In this document: positions 12,544-23,885 of the stretch, in pieces
Layout of the letters: each line of letters starts with the position of its first letter
Numbering within the stretch: position 1 is the stretch's first letter
Assembly (NCBI GenBank): GCA_015680685.1
Contig: MNCI01005370.1
Coordinates: 627,635-691,634, forward strand
Direction of reading: 5' to 3'
Length of the DNA stretch: 64,000 nucleotides
From: Gnetum montanum
Taxonomy: Eukaryota; Streptophyta; Gnetopsida; Gnetales; Gnetaceae
Notes under the pieces: generated by a model
Database searches by the model: none
Told to the model about the DNA's origin: nothing
What the model saw: the letters and a program-made list of their open reading frames with translations, nothing else
Translations under genes and position numbers: made by a program

Positions 12544-13730
12544 GATCAAAGTATGAGTACTTGGGAGCAAATTAGTTTGCCTTTGTATCTACATGGATCT
12601 CACAATTATATTAAATGGTTTATTAACTCTAGTTGCCTAGATCTTAAGCCTGAAAGTCTTGTAGACCACATAGCCTCAATAGAGAAACCTCTAGAATGGC
12701 CTAAAAACCTATTCAAAACCCTTGACATAGAAATAGGAAACATAACTAAAGCCTCTCTAGTTGTGGTTCCTATCACAACAAACAATGGTAACCAGAAAAC
12801 CCTTAAACTAAGTTCCTCACTAGAGCCTCAATATGTCCAAGATATTACCAAAGTCTTACAAAATAACATTAAGAAATTTTCTTGGTCATATGAAGATATG
12901 CTAGGCCTATACCCATGTCTAGTCCAACACAACATCATACTAGATCCTAGCATTAGACCAGTTACGCAAAAATTGTGAAAGATTAGTCTTGATTTATCCT
13001 TGGAAGTTCATGATTAAATCTTGAAGCTCTACAAAGCAAGTTTCATTAGGGATGTTGATTATGCAAAATGGGTATCCAACATAGTGGTAGTCTCTAAGAA
13101 AAATGGAAGTATCTATATTTTCATTGATTTTTGAGACCTAAATAAATCAACTATCAAGGATGACTTCCCTTTATCTAGTATTGATCAACTTATCAAGACT
13201 ACAATAAGACATGCATTTTTGTCCTTTATGGAGGGATTCTTGGAATATAACCAAATTAGGATCAACCTAGAGATCCAACTTAGCATGACCTTTATGACCC
13301 CATGGGGTACATTTTTTTATACTTGATGTCCTTTGGCCTTAAGAATGCTAGAGCAACATGCCAAAGAGCCATGACCTATATCTTCAGTGATTACATGTTA
13401 GGTTTGCTTAATGATTATGTAGATGACATAGCCATGACATATAAATATTTGATGACCATGTTAATGACCTAGATCTTTTTCTTAAATGATGCCTCAAATA
13501 CAAGCTTAGGCTCAATCCTACGAAGTGTGTCTTTTGTGTCAAGATTGGTAAGATGCTTAGCTTTGTTATCTTTAAAGCAAGGATACACGTAGATCTTGAT
13601 ATGATTAAGGCCATATCCAAATTGGTAGCACCTACTAACCTTAAAGAGCTTCGAGGATTACAAGGTAGATTACAATTTATTCATAGGTTTATCGATAGGC
13701 TTACAGATAAGTTGTAGTCCATTCAACACT
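12544..13730 (+). pseudogene. RT: Element A reverse transcriptase, decayed
   Basis: Ty3/gypsy reverse transcriptase. A linker (12553-12978, open) leads into EDMLGLYPCLVQHNIILDP, the lead-in to the RT fold. Finger and palm motifs follow: VSNIVVVSKKNGS, IDF then a stop where C has Trp (TGG to TGA), FMTPWGTF, FGLKNA and the catalytic YVDD at 13416-13427, which is retained. A one-base shift near 13325 and stops at 12976, 13132 and 13486 break it. Gene order and similarity to C and B place it in the Tat-like lineage. Confidence 0.85.
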
Positions 13731-14230
13731 TGCTTAAAAAGGAGTTCGCTATGAATGGATGGATCAATGCTAAGAAGCCTTTGAAAACCTTAAGCAAGAG
13801 CTGACACAACTACCAATAGTCTATCCTTCACAAGAGGATAAACCATTTACATTTATCTCACAATCTTTAATACATCCATTACCTTTGTACTCTCTCATAA
13901 AGGTGATGATGGGGTAGAAATGCTTGTTTACTACCTTAGCCATGTGTTAGTAGCACATGATATCCAATACACTAAGGTGGAGAAGTATTGTCTAGCACTA
14001 GTCTTTTCTTTGAAGAAATGGAGACACTACCTCTTTATAAGCCAAGGAAATGTAATTTGCAAGAACAACATACTCATAGCCATAACAATGAACATCTACA
14101 AAAGTAGTTGCATTGCCTGATAGAAAGCCATAATTATAGAGTTTAATCTTCATTATGTCTCTCAATCCTTAACAAAAGATCAAGCTATAGTTGTACAACT
14201 CACAGTTTCACCTATTGAAGATGAAGAATC
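13731..14230 (+). pseudogene. RNH: Element A first RNase H, decayed
   Basis: The RT-connected RNase H of Ty3 elements. Legible pieces: ISQS..TSITFVLSHKGDDG, VYYLSHVLVAHD, KYCLALVFSLKKWRHYLF (13920-14040) and VICKNNIL. Frame breaks precede and follow. A second RNase H follows at 14277. Confidence 0.75.
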
Positions 14231-14276
14231 CATATATCCTAAGTTCCGTAATGAATACATTAACATAGTTAGCCAA

Positions 14277-14700
14277 GTGCTTGATGGTTATGAGGTAGTC
14301 ATGAACTTTGATAGAGCTTCAACCACACATAGGACTAGTACTACTACCATCGTAAAATTCCCGTTTGGTGAAATCCAATCCTTTGCCTATCACTTTGGGT
14401 TTTCATGTACTAACAACATAGTAGAATATGAGGGTTTGATTAGAGGAATAATGGTAGCTTTTGACCTAGGAATTAGGCACTTAGCCATCAAAGGTAATTT
14501 ACAAATGATGGTTAACCAAGTAACTGAAGTATATGCATGTAAAGCTAAGCACTTACAACTTTATAGTGACCTAGGGAATCAATTATTAAAACAATTCATA
14601 GATGTTGATATCCAACACATACCTTGAAATGAAAATTCCATAGCTGATGCAATTGCAATACTAGCCCTTACTATGACACCAGATGTGTTTAGCAAGTTTC
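14277..14700 (+). pseudogene. aRNH: Element A second, archaeal-type RNase H (aRNH)
   Basis: An additional RNase H placed between the first RNase H and integrase, characteristic of the plant Tat lineage. Motifs: MNFDRASTTHRT (canonical D-G-A has become D-R-A), FGFSCTNNIVEYEGLIRG with the N-N-x-x-E-Y-E signature, LAIKGNLQMMVNQVT and VYACKAKHLQLYSDL. The 116-residue stretch 14277-14627 is open, and the reading continues after one stop into AIAILALT. The altered first catalytic segment suggests loss of activity. Confidence 0.82.
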
Positions 14701-14849
14701 CCATCTTAACTGTCAACTTCACTACTCCCATCACACAAAACACTAAGGATACTATTATTGCTATCATTCATATTGCTCCTTCTAAGGAGTGGTATGGTGA
14801 TCTCAAATTTTACCTTATGCATGGTGAATCCTCACAGGGCCTGACTACT

Positions 14850-16026
14850 TCTTAGAAGGATGCCATGTGCAAGCAATTGAAGCAGTATGTCATCGTAGGT
14901 GAGAACACATTATGTTTATGATCCTATGATGGCATACTCCTAAAGTGCTTAGGTAAAATCAAAGATAAAAAAGTCCTAGAGGAGGTTCACAAGGGAGTTT
15001 GTGGAGGGAATATAGGAAATAAAGCCATGATCACTAAGATTAGATGGTTAGGCTACTATTGGCCTCATATGGAAAATGACTGCCTACAAAAGGTTAAGTG
15101 ATGTGACACATGCCAATGATATAGTGACCTAATACATGTATCACCAACTAAGTTACATATGACCTAGATAACATTGTTGTTTCAACAATGGAGGTTGAAT
15201 ATCATTGGGCCTATAAAGCCTCAATCTTCTACAAGACATAGCTTCATCATCATTGCAACCGAATACTTTACCAAGTGGGTTGAGGCTATTCTCCTAAGAA
15301 AGATCACATCTGAACAAGTTTGAAAATTTATCGTAGAAAACATTGTAGCTCATTTTGGCATAACCATGATCATAGTTATGGACAATGGACCTCAAATTTT
15401 CAGCTAAGAAACCAAGGAGTTCTACCACAACCTAGGCATTAAGCATTATTTCTTATCACCTTACTATCCTTAAGCTAATGGACAAGTAGAAGCAAGCAAC
15501 AAGGCCATCATCAAATTGCTAAAGAAGATGCTCAATAGTAGCAAGTGAAATTGGCATGAGCAGCTTGTCCATGTACTATGTGCATATAGAATAACCTATC
15601 ACATGGCAATCAACATGACCCCTTGTATCCTTTTTATGGTTCTAAAGCTATTTTACCTCTTGAATTGTACATGCCATCACTTTGAGTAGCCTTGACAAAC
15701 TTCATCAATGACAAGTAAAGGAGTTTCATATAGCAGCATAGGATTCAATGGAGGAGAGGCATATACAAGCACTTGCTCACATCAATCACTATCAAGAGAG
15801 GTAGAAGTAACAACATCACCATGACATGACCATGCGCAAGATCAAGGAGGAGCACCTAGTTCTCAAGGCTATTTGTGAGCATGCAAACAAATTCTTAGCC
15901 AACTGGAAAGGGCCTTTTGTTATCACTAGAGCCTATGGAAACAAAGAATTCAGAATAGCTGACATGGATGGAAATGAGCTAGCCAATTTGATTAATCATT
16001 CCTATCTTAAATCATACTACATGTAG
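14850..16026 (+). pseudogene. INT: Element A integrase, decayed
   Basis: Integrase with a zinc-binding HHCC segment (CGGNIGNKAMITKI, YYWPHMENDCLQKVK, CDTCQ, 14990-15120), a catalytic core (NIIGPIKPQSS, ATEYFTKWVEA, then IVMDNGPQIF near 15377) and a C-terminal domain (LVLKAI.., FLANWKGPFVIT, 15840-16026) ending in YLKSYYM. In the core the first Asp reads N (NIIGP where B has DIIGP) and several stops interrupt it. The last ~66 codons are open. Confidence 0.85.
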
Positions 16027-16054
16027 TCGATGATCATTGACAAGTGAGCCTACA

Positions 16055-16120
16055 TTCAATATTCCGCTATGACCTTAAACTAGCAACATGGTCTACCAGG
16101 GCCTTAAAATAACAACATTT
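16055..16120 (+). repeat. Flanking repeat R3 of element A (after integrase)
   Basis: Two R-family units: CTATGACCTTAAACTAGCAA and the degraded CAGGGCCTTAAAATAACAAC. They sit 30 bases after the integrase stop, matching the position of the large array after integrase in C. Confidence 0.7.
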
Positions 16121-16234
16121 GTGACCTGGATAGCCTGATGCTCATGTGGCCTATATGCATTGTAGCATTATAACATGTAGTGATGTTTTGTATTCTTTGT
16201 TAGTTCCTCTTAGGTTAATCCTCTAAGCACCAAC

Positions 16235-16320
16235 AAAGAGGGGCCATTTAAACACTACAAAATTTTGCATGTTATAACCAATCTTCATCATGAAGCTTTC
16301 ACCCCATGAAACCCAAGGTA
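16235..16320 (+). mobile_element. Element A polypurine tract and truncated 3' LTR
   Basis: AAAGAGGGG at 16235-16243 followed by CCAT and TTAAACACTACAAAATTTTG matches the polypurine tract and LTR start of C (AAAGAGGGG, CCAT, TGAAACACC). Only about 70 bases of LTR remain before gag sequence of element B begins near 16321. The rest of the ~1.58-kb LTR and the 5' part of B are missing. Confidence 0.75.
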
Positions 16321-17560
16321 TCTCAATCTATAGTCACTAGGCCAGGCCTTCTCATAGACCAAGAACATAGAGGATGTTGTGAAGGCTAGCTATGATGCTA
16401 CATACATGAAATATACAAACCAAAACATGTGAAAGGATAAGGAGAGAGGTAGACAAAACAATGTGGCAGTGGAAACTGTAGCCAAAGAAACCAAGAAAAT
16501 CAATAAGGGGCCACAAACCAACCAACCCAAGGTCCTTTTCACCAACCATAATAGCTAATCATCAACATCTAGGACTGCTACATTGATTGCTTCTAGACTC
16601 AACTTTGAGCAGAAAGACCAAAACAACTATACTAGGTTACCCTTGAAACCATTTGAACTATTAGACCAACTGTTGAAGAGTGGGAGAATATAGTATAAAC
16701 AAATGACTGAAAATTCCTTTAAAGAGGCATGAAAGGCTATGTGAAATAGCCAAAGACCACACCTATGCAACCAAGGATGACCCTCTATTACCCAAGTATT
16801 TTAAGCTCAATTTATTTTGCCACTATCATCAGTTGTGAGGTCACAATACTAATTTTTTCCTCACACTAAAAGATGACTTACAAAGGATGATAGATAGAAG
16901 AGAGTTGGTTTTTGACACATCCAACCCCATTAGGCCTCAAAACTAGTAGATGCATTTGTGCAAAGATCCATTAAATGCATACAACAACACATATATCATA
17001 TTGGTGTTCAATGTTGACCATGATCAAAGGCCTATGAGGGAACTATTCATGATTCAGGTACCTTCTTGTAATGAAAGGGGCTTTTCAACTTATATAAGTT
17101 CAAGGTATTATTTTTTTAAGGGTTTTATTACCAATGCCTTCCAAGTAGCCTTTTGTAATCTAAGTTCCTCTTCCTCTTGTTACAAAAAAGTTTACTTACA
17201 AACCCGAATAGTAATCCCCTGTGATGGCTAATGCAACGACCTCTTTTGCCTAAGAAATCAAAGACAAAAGAAAGTAACCAAAAAAACAATGGAAGAATCT
17301 TGTACAAAATCCAAAGAATAATGAAAGTAAGCAAGCCAAGGGATGGAAGGAAATAGGCCCATTGAAGCCCACTCCCATATCATCTATTCCCATGATCTCA
17401 CCTACCTAGGTTGCTTCAATGAGTATACCATGAGAAGATCCTAGAACCCAAGAAAAAGGAAAAGAGGTTATACCACAACAACCCAAAAATGAAGTTCACA
17501 TTTTGGGATGCATGGAGAAATTCTGAAATCATAAGAGCAAAAAAATCATGACCACCAACA
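16321..17560 (+). pseudogene. gag: Element B gag, 5'-truncated and decayed
   Basis: Starts mid-capsid at SLSHQAFSQTKNIEDVVKAS, the C-terminal end of the capsid core in A and C. It continues through the basic spacer, LPLKPFELLDQLLKSG, the knuckle-like region (LFCHYHQL, ~16815) and LCKDPLNAYNNTYI to the linker before protease. Stops and shifts are frequent. The missing 5' part together with the LTR stub of A indicates a deletion or recombination junction at about 16320. Confidence 0.78.
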
Positions 17561-18480
17561 AGGACTTTCTCAACATGATGGAATAAGTTAAGTAGTCTCT
17601 AAAATAGAAGAGCACAACCTTAAGCCTATATGACTTGGTCATGAATTTTGCTACACATCGTGAATCACTAGTCAAGATGTTGACCTCAATCCCCATTAGT
17701 GAAGAAATCCTTGTTAATGAAGAATCCATTCATGTAGTAATGGCATATTCTTCAACTAGGGAAGTGAGATGAACATCGCTAGTATTTCACAAAAGTGAAA
17801 TCAAGACAAACCCCTAGAATGGTGAAGTAACCAAGGCACCCCTCTTCATAATCATACAAGTGGGATAATATAAAGGCCATAGGGTGCATGTTGATGATGG
17901 GACAATAAAAAACATTATACCTTATACCATATTTGAGAATTTTGACCTCACAAAACAAATGCAACACATGATGACTTCAACCATTAAATTCTTCAATAGA
18001 TCATAGGTTGCTATCAAAGGATCCATCTCCTTAGATTTTATGATAGGGGAACAATTCCCCATAATGACACACTTCTTTGTGATAGAGGAAAAATTGAGAT
18101 TCAATCTTAACCTTGGAAGATCTTGGCTACCTTAAGTATAATTTGTGTCTTCACCTATCCACTAAGAAATTCACTTGCCTTACAAGGGAGGTAAAATAAT
18201 TATCCATGATAATAGTGCAATCTCCATAGTGGTTAACAATGTCAGTATAGAATAGGGTCTAAACAGGAGTTTCAAGAAGAAACTGCCACCATTGTTCACA
18301 AAGTCAAAGAGCCCAAAGTAGTAAAAGAGGCTAATATTAACAACAATGAACCCATGAATGCACCATGGGAAAAGCTCCTTTTTAACATCATTAGTAAAGG
18401 AGATGGGAAATATAAGCTATGAAAAATAAATTGTACACATTTCCTAATCTCTCAAAGATTAGGAAACATCTACATAAATG
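17561..18480 (+). pseudogene. PR: Element B protease, decayed
   Basis: Lead-in TTLSLYDLVMNFATH..VKMLTSIPISEEI (17615-17710) and active-site region VHVDDGTIKNIIPYT (~17884) match A and C. LGRSWLP and a SSPIH motif follow. Stops at ~18135 and 18254 break it. The frame ends in TGA near 18480 at the same relative position as in A and C. Confidence 0.78.
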
Positions 18481-18756
18481 ATACATTCCCCTAGCTCTTC
18501 TATTCAATGTACCTCTGATCATGTAACCATATGTACTTACAACCTTGTAGCCTAGTTTATATTTTACCTTTTCTTGATGTCAAATTTGGATTTTCTTATA
18601 TCCTAGAGTGTACTTTGGTTTTGCAATTTTACATTTAAATCCTTTCTTTTATTTTTATTAAAAAAATTATAAAATTATTTTTAAAATTTGAAAAAATCCA
18701 TAAACATTTTTATGTTTTCATTTATCATAAAACCTACTAAACTCTTAAATTGGTAA

Positions 18757-19190
18757 AACTATGAGGGCCTACAATGGTCTAAAACTAGCAAGTATCACAT
18801 GGATCACTAAGGCCTAAGACTAGCAAAATCTAATCATGTTTGATCAATATCAGAAAACATTTTATCACATGTATTCTGTTTTGGAAAATTTAACCTTATT
18901 TCATAGTGTTTTAACTTGTTTTAACCTTATTATGTATTGCTAACCTTCATTACCATCAATTGACCTCATCCAACCTCTACATCACTTTAGTTTCATCACA
19001 TTTACCTTTTCTTTCTCTATTATAACCTCTATTAATATTTTTTTAGCCTTTGATTAGGGTTAAGTGATGGGGTTCGAGCATCATTTGACACCATGTAACC
19101 ATGGCTTGCCAAAGCCTTAAACTAGCAACATGGCCTACTAAGGCCTTAAATTAGCAACATGGTGCACCAAGGCCTAAAACTAGCCAAGTG
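18757..19190 (+). repeat. R-family repeats of element B at the site of the missing block
   Basis: Units at 18757-18830 (GGTCTAAAACTAGCAAG, AAGGCCTAAGACTAGCAAAA) and 19084-19185 (three copies of GGCCTTAAACTAGCAAC-like). The first cluster corresponds to the repeats on both edges of the 4.3-12.0-kb insert of A, now fused. The sequence after 18830 aligns with A from about 12025. Confidence 0.72.
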
Positions 19191-19434
19191 TAACCTTATT
19201 TTCCATTTTCTTATGGTGTTTCAACTTGTTTGGACCTTTATTTAACCTCGTTTGGCCTTTATTTCATCTTATTTATCTTCACTTGCCCCATATAGCCTTG
19301 GTTGTCCTTGTTTATACTTTATTTATCATTAGAATAGCATGTATTTGCATGTTTACTAAAGTATTTTATATTATTTTAGCATTATTTACTCATTTTTACC
19401 TAGGTGTCACTTAATGTGCTTATGGTAAATATGC

Positions 19435-20590
19435 AAGATTGGAGTATGGACACCTAGAAGCAAATCAGTTTACGTCTAAGCCTAAGTGGCCTAATGGTGA
19501 TGTTTCACAATGTATTGATCTTAGTTGCCTAGATCTTACGCTTGAGAGTCTTACCGATTACATAGCTTCTATAGAAAAACCTCTAGAATGGCCTGAAAAC
19601 CAAGTTAAGACCCTTGACCTCAAAGTTGACAACATTACCAAAAACTTTGTACTTGAGATTCCTATCATCACAAAGTGGTGAGGAGAAAACCCTAAAATTA
19701 AGTTTCTCATTGGAACCTCAATAGGCTCAATACATCACCAAAGTCCTACAAGACAACATTAAGGCCTTCTCTTGGTCATATGAAGATATGCTAGGTCTAG
19801 ACCCATGTTTAGTCCAATATAACATCATACTTGATCATAGCATTAGACTAGTTACACAAAAGATTCATAAGATTAGACCTAATTTAGCCTTCAAAGTTCA
19901 TGATGAAATCATAAAACTATATCAAGCTAGTTTTATTATAGCTATTGACTACATAGAATGGGTGTCTAAGATAGTGATAGTCCCTAAGAAAAATAGGAGC
20001 ATACATATTTGCATAGATTTCTGAGACCTAAATAGGGCAACCATCAAGGATGAATTTCCTTTGCTAGTGTTGACCAAATTATCAAAACTATGGCTAGGAA
20101 TGCCTTATTATCTTATATGGATGGGTTCTTAGGATACAACTAGATTAGGTTTAAGCCAAAGCATCAACTTAGTATGACCTTCATGACCCCTTGGGGTACC
20201 TTTTCTTATACTATGATGCCTTTTGGCCTAAAGAACACAGGATCACCATACCAAAGTGCTATGATGTATATCTTTAGTGATTAAATGCTAGGTTTTCTCA
20301 ACAATTATGTAAATGATTTAGCCATTAAGTCTAGAGTGGCCAATGATCACACACATGACCTAGACCTTGTGTTAAAATGATCTCTCAAATATGAGCTTAG
20401 GCTTAATCCCAAAAAGTATGTCTTTGATGTTAAAATAGGTAAGATGCTTAGCTTTGTAGTATCTAAAGAAAGGATCCTGATAAGGTTGAGGCCACATCCA
20501 ACCTAGCAGCACCAACTAACCTTAAAGGAGCTTTGGGGATTTCAAGGTAGATTAGAATTTATCTGTAGGTTTATCACTAGGCTTATAGAT
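19435..20590 (+). pseudogene. RT: Element B reverse transcriptase, decayed
   Basis: Begins after ATGCAAG (candidate splice acceptor) with the same linker as A (open 19439-19681). RT follows: EDMLGLDPCLVQYNIILDH, VSKIVIVPKKNRS, IDF-stop, FMTPWGTFSYTMMPFGLKN. The catalytic box reads YVND instead of YVDD (20306-20317), a GAT-to-AAT change that removes a metal-binding Asp. Several stops and shifts. Confidence 0.85.
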
Positions 20591-21150
20591 AAGTTACAAC
20601 CCATGAAACACTTACTTAAGAAATGAGTTCACTATGAGTGGATGGCTCAATGCCAAGAAGCCTTTGAAAATATTAAGAAAGAGTTGGCACAACTATCAAT
20701 ATTCTATCCTCCTCAATAGGATAAACCATTTTACATCTACCTTGCTATCTCTGACATGTCTATTACCTCTCTACTCTATCAAAAGTGAGATGATGGAGTA
20801 GAGTTACCCGTATACTACTTAAGCCATGCATTAGTTTCTCATGAAACTTGACACACCAAAGAAAAGAAGTATTATCTAGCACTAGTCTTGTCATTGAAGA
20901 AGTGGAGACACTACCTCTTTAGGAGCTAGGTCAACATCATTTACAAAGATAACATACTTAGAGCCATAATGACCAATATCTATGAGAGTAGCTAAATAGC
21001 TTGTTGGAAAGCCATAGTAGTAGAGTTTGACCTTTGTTACATTTCTCAAGCCTCAAAAAAAGTATAATCCATAGCCGTACAACTTACTATTTTACTAGTA
21101 GAAGACCACACAGCTATAGATCCTAAATTCCTAGACAAACACATCAACAT
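20591..21150 (+). pseudogene. RNH: Element B first RNase H, decayed
   Basis: KPFYIYLAISDMSI, VYYLSHALVSHE-like and YLALVLSLKKWRHYLF segments (20720-20930) match the RT-linked RNase H of A and C. Interrupted by several stops. Confidence 0.7.
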
Positions 21151-21159
21151 TATTAGCAA

Positions 21160-21590
21160 TGTACCCAAGGACTATGAGGTAGTCATGCACTTTGATGAAG
21201 CTTCAACTACCCGTGGGACCAATGGTGCTATCATCATAACATTCCCATCTAGTGAAATCCAACCCTTTGCATACCATTTTGAATTTTCATGTACCAACAA
21301 TGTAGTAGAGTATGAGGGTTTGATTAGAGAAATGATAGTAACTCATGATTAAGGAATAAAATTCTTAATGCTCAAAGGTGATTCACAACTTGTGGTTAAC
21401 CAAGTAATAGAGGCTTATGCATGTAAAGTAAAACATTTGCAACCTTACTATGACTTAGAAAAGAATTTTCTACACCAATTTACAAACATTGATATCCAAC
21501 ATGTACTTGAAATTAAGAACACACTTGCCAATGCCATTATGACCTTAGCTCTAAGTGTGATGCCAAATGTGTTTAGTAAGTTGCACACCA
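21160..21590 (+). pseudogene. aRNH: Element B archaeal-type RNase H, decayed
   Basis: MHFDEASTTRGTNGAIII, FEFSCTNNVVEYEGLIRE and LKGDSQLVVNQVIEAYACK, then IDIQHVLEIKNTLANAIMT (21187-21545). The N-N-x-x-E-Y-E signature is kept, while D-G-A has become D-E-A. One in-frame stop near 21352. Confidence 0.78.
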
Positions 21591-21799
21591 TGACTATGGA
21601 CTATTCATTTTCCATCATGCATAACATTGAGGATAAGTTTAAGTTGGAGTGCATACTACTCCTATAAAGGAGTGATACAATGATATTAAGTTTTACATTA
21701 TGCATGGTGAATCTTTGCAAGGACTAACTACTAATCAAAAGGACACTATACGTAAACAATCAAAATAATATGTCATTGAAGGCAATAACACATGATGTC

Positions 21800-22902
21800 A
21801 ATGGTCCTATGATGGCATTTTGTTAGTGTGCTTAGGTAAAGTTGAAGCTCAAATAGTCTTAGAGAAAGTTCACAAGGGTGTATGTGGAGAACATATAGGA
21901 CCTAGATCCATGATCACTAGAATTAGATAGGTAAGCTATAAATAGTCTTATATGGAGAACGACTACTTGTAGAAGGTCAAAAATTGAGACACATGCTAAT
22001 GGCATAGCAACCTCATACACATACTACCAACTGACTTACACACTACTTAAATAACTTAGCCATTTCAATGTTAGAGGATGGATATCATTGGACCTATAAT
22101 GCCTAAGTCTTCTGTAGGGCATAACTTTATCATCACTACAACCAAATACTTCACTAAGTGGGTTGAAGCTATTTTCCTAAGGAAGACAACATTTAAACAA
22201 GTCTATAAATTCATACTTGATAACATAGTAGCCTATTTTGACATACCTATGACCATAGTCACAAATAACAAACCTTAGTTTAGTAGCCAAGAAATGAATA
22301 ATGTTTTCCATGACTAGACATTAAGCACTCCTCCTCATCACCATATTACCCTCAAGCCAATGGACAAGCTAAAGCAAGCAATAAAGGCATCATCAACTTA
22401 CTAAATAATAGCAAACATAAGTGGCATGAGTAGCTTGTCCATCCATTTTGGACCTATAGAACAACCTATCATACTACAACTAGTGTAACTTTGTATAGCC
22501 TAGTTTATGGTTTTGAAGTTATTTTACCTTTTGAATTGTAGGTTTCATCTTTCCAAGTAGCCTTATTAGACTTTATCAATAATGAACAAAACAAGGAGTT
22601 GTGTACCAAGGACCTAGACTTAGTGGAGGAGCAATGGGTATGAACAGTTGATCACATCAAGTAGTGCCAAGAGAGGAAAAAATGGAAACACCACCATAAC
22701 CTAAACAAATGTAAGATCAAGGAAGGTGACTTGGTCCTCAAAGCTATCCATGGGCATGTAGAAAAATTCTTAGCCAACTAGGAAGTACATTTCTAATCAC
22801 TAAGGCCTATGGAAATGGAGCATTTAGGATAGCTAACATGGATGGAAATGAGTTGGCCAATCTAGTTAATCATTCCTATCTGAAGCCTTACTACATGTAG
22901 CC
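21800..22902 (+). pseudogene. INT: Element B integrase, decayed
   Basis: HHCC region 21860-22010 (degraded), core MDIIGPIMPKSSVG and TTKYFTKWVEAIF (open 22078-22278), second catalytic position TNNKP where TDNGP is expected, then AYGNGAFRIANMDGNELANL and the end YLKPYYM at 22900. The first catalytic Asp (DIIGP) is kept and the second is lost. Confidence 0.83.
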
Positions 22903-23869
22903 AACAACAAGCAAGCCTACATGATGATCTTCTACACAAAAAATGAACTATGAAACTATGTAACAATTGTAACCTTTGGTAGCTTAGTTTGCTAGTTATT
23001 CTACATGACTTGATGCATTATATTATAACAACATGACTTCTTTATATGGTTTCCTTGTTCTTTTTGAGTTTTTCTTATAGGATGAAGCCTAGATTCATCA
23101 TGAAAGTTCAACTCATTATAGTAGTAAGTCATCATGTAACCTCAATGCACAAGATTCAATGAGTTTATCCTATCATACCAAGAATGCTTGTTGTACATAA
23201 TTACCATTACCACTCCTTGAGTCCAACCTTGTAGCCTATTTATAACCTTCCTCACCCTACATAATAGTGGTTACCAATGTTTGACACTCATACATTATGA
23301 CCATATGACATCCCCTTTTCATACACCACCATCAAGTATATTGAATGTAACACATCTCATTTGATAGAAAAACTAAGACAAAATTTACCTTGATAATGAA
23401 ACCCAATAAAGGTTTCACCTGAGAAAGAGAGAAAATAATGAAAATGGGGAAGCAAATTAACAATAATTTAAATGGCCAATGAAGCCTAAAAGGACAAACC
23501 AATGGTTTCAAACATGCAAAGGAAGAATCCTTAGAGCAAAGTATTCATTTCTCAAATCCATTGTTGAGTGACCAACACTTCTAAACATGAGGAATGAAGC
23601 CTTAATTGATCAACCAACATGTCAATACCATACCATAGCCATAATGTCAACATCTAAGATTCATTTTTAACCCTCATGACCATTTCTTGATAGCCAAATA
23701 CTACCTATACCCTTTGTTACCTCATCATAATCTTATCCCATCATCACAAGCACTCTTTGGCATGGTTTGACACTACTGGATCAAGCATAGAGAGGGAACA
23801 TTGGTGATGGACCTACAAAGGTGTTTTGTATTCTTTGTCAACATCTCTCAATTTAATGTTCCAAACACC
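22903..23869 (+). other. Element B 3' non-coding region
   Basis: No gene. Lies between integrase and the polypurine tract, as in C. Confidence 0.6.
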
Positions 23870-23881
23870 AAAAAAAAGAAG
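23870..23881 (+). promoter_or_regulatory. Element B polypurine tract
   Basis: AAAAAAAAGAAG followed by CCAA and the LTR start TGAAACACC, parallel to the polypurine tract/LTR border in C. Confidence 0.65.
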
Positions 23882-23885
23882 CCAA

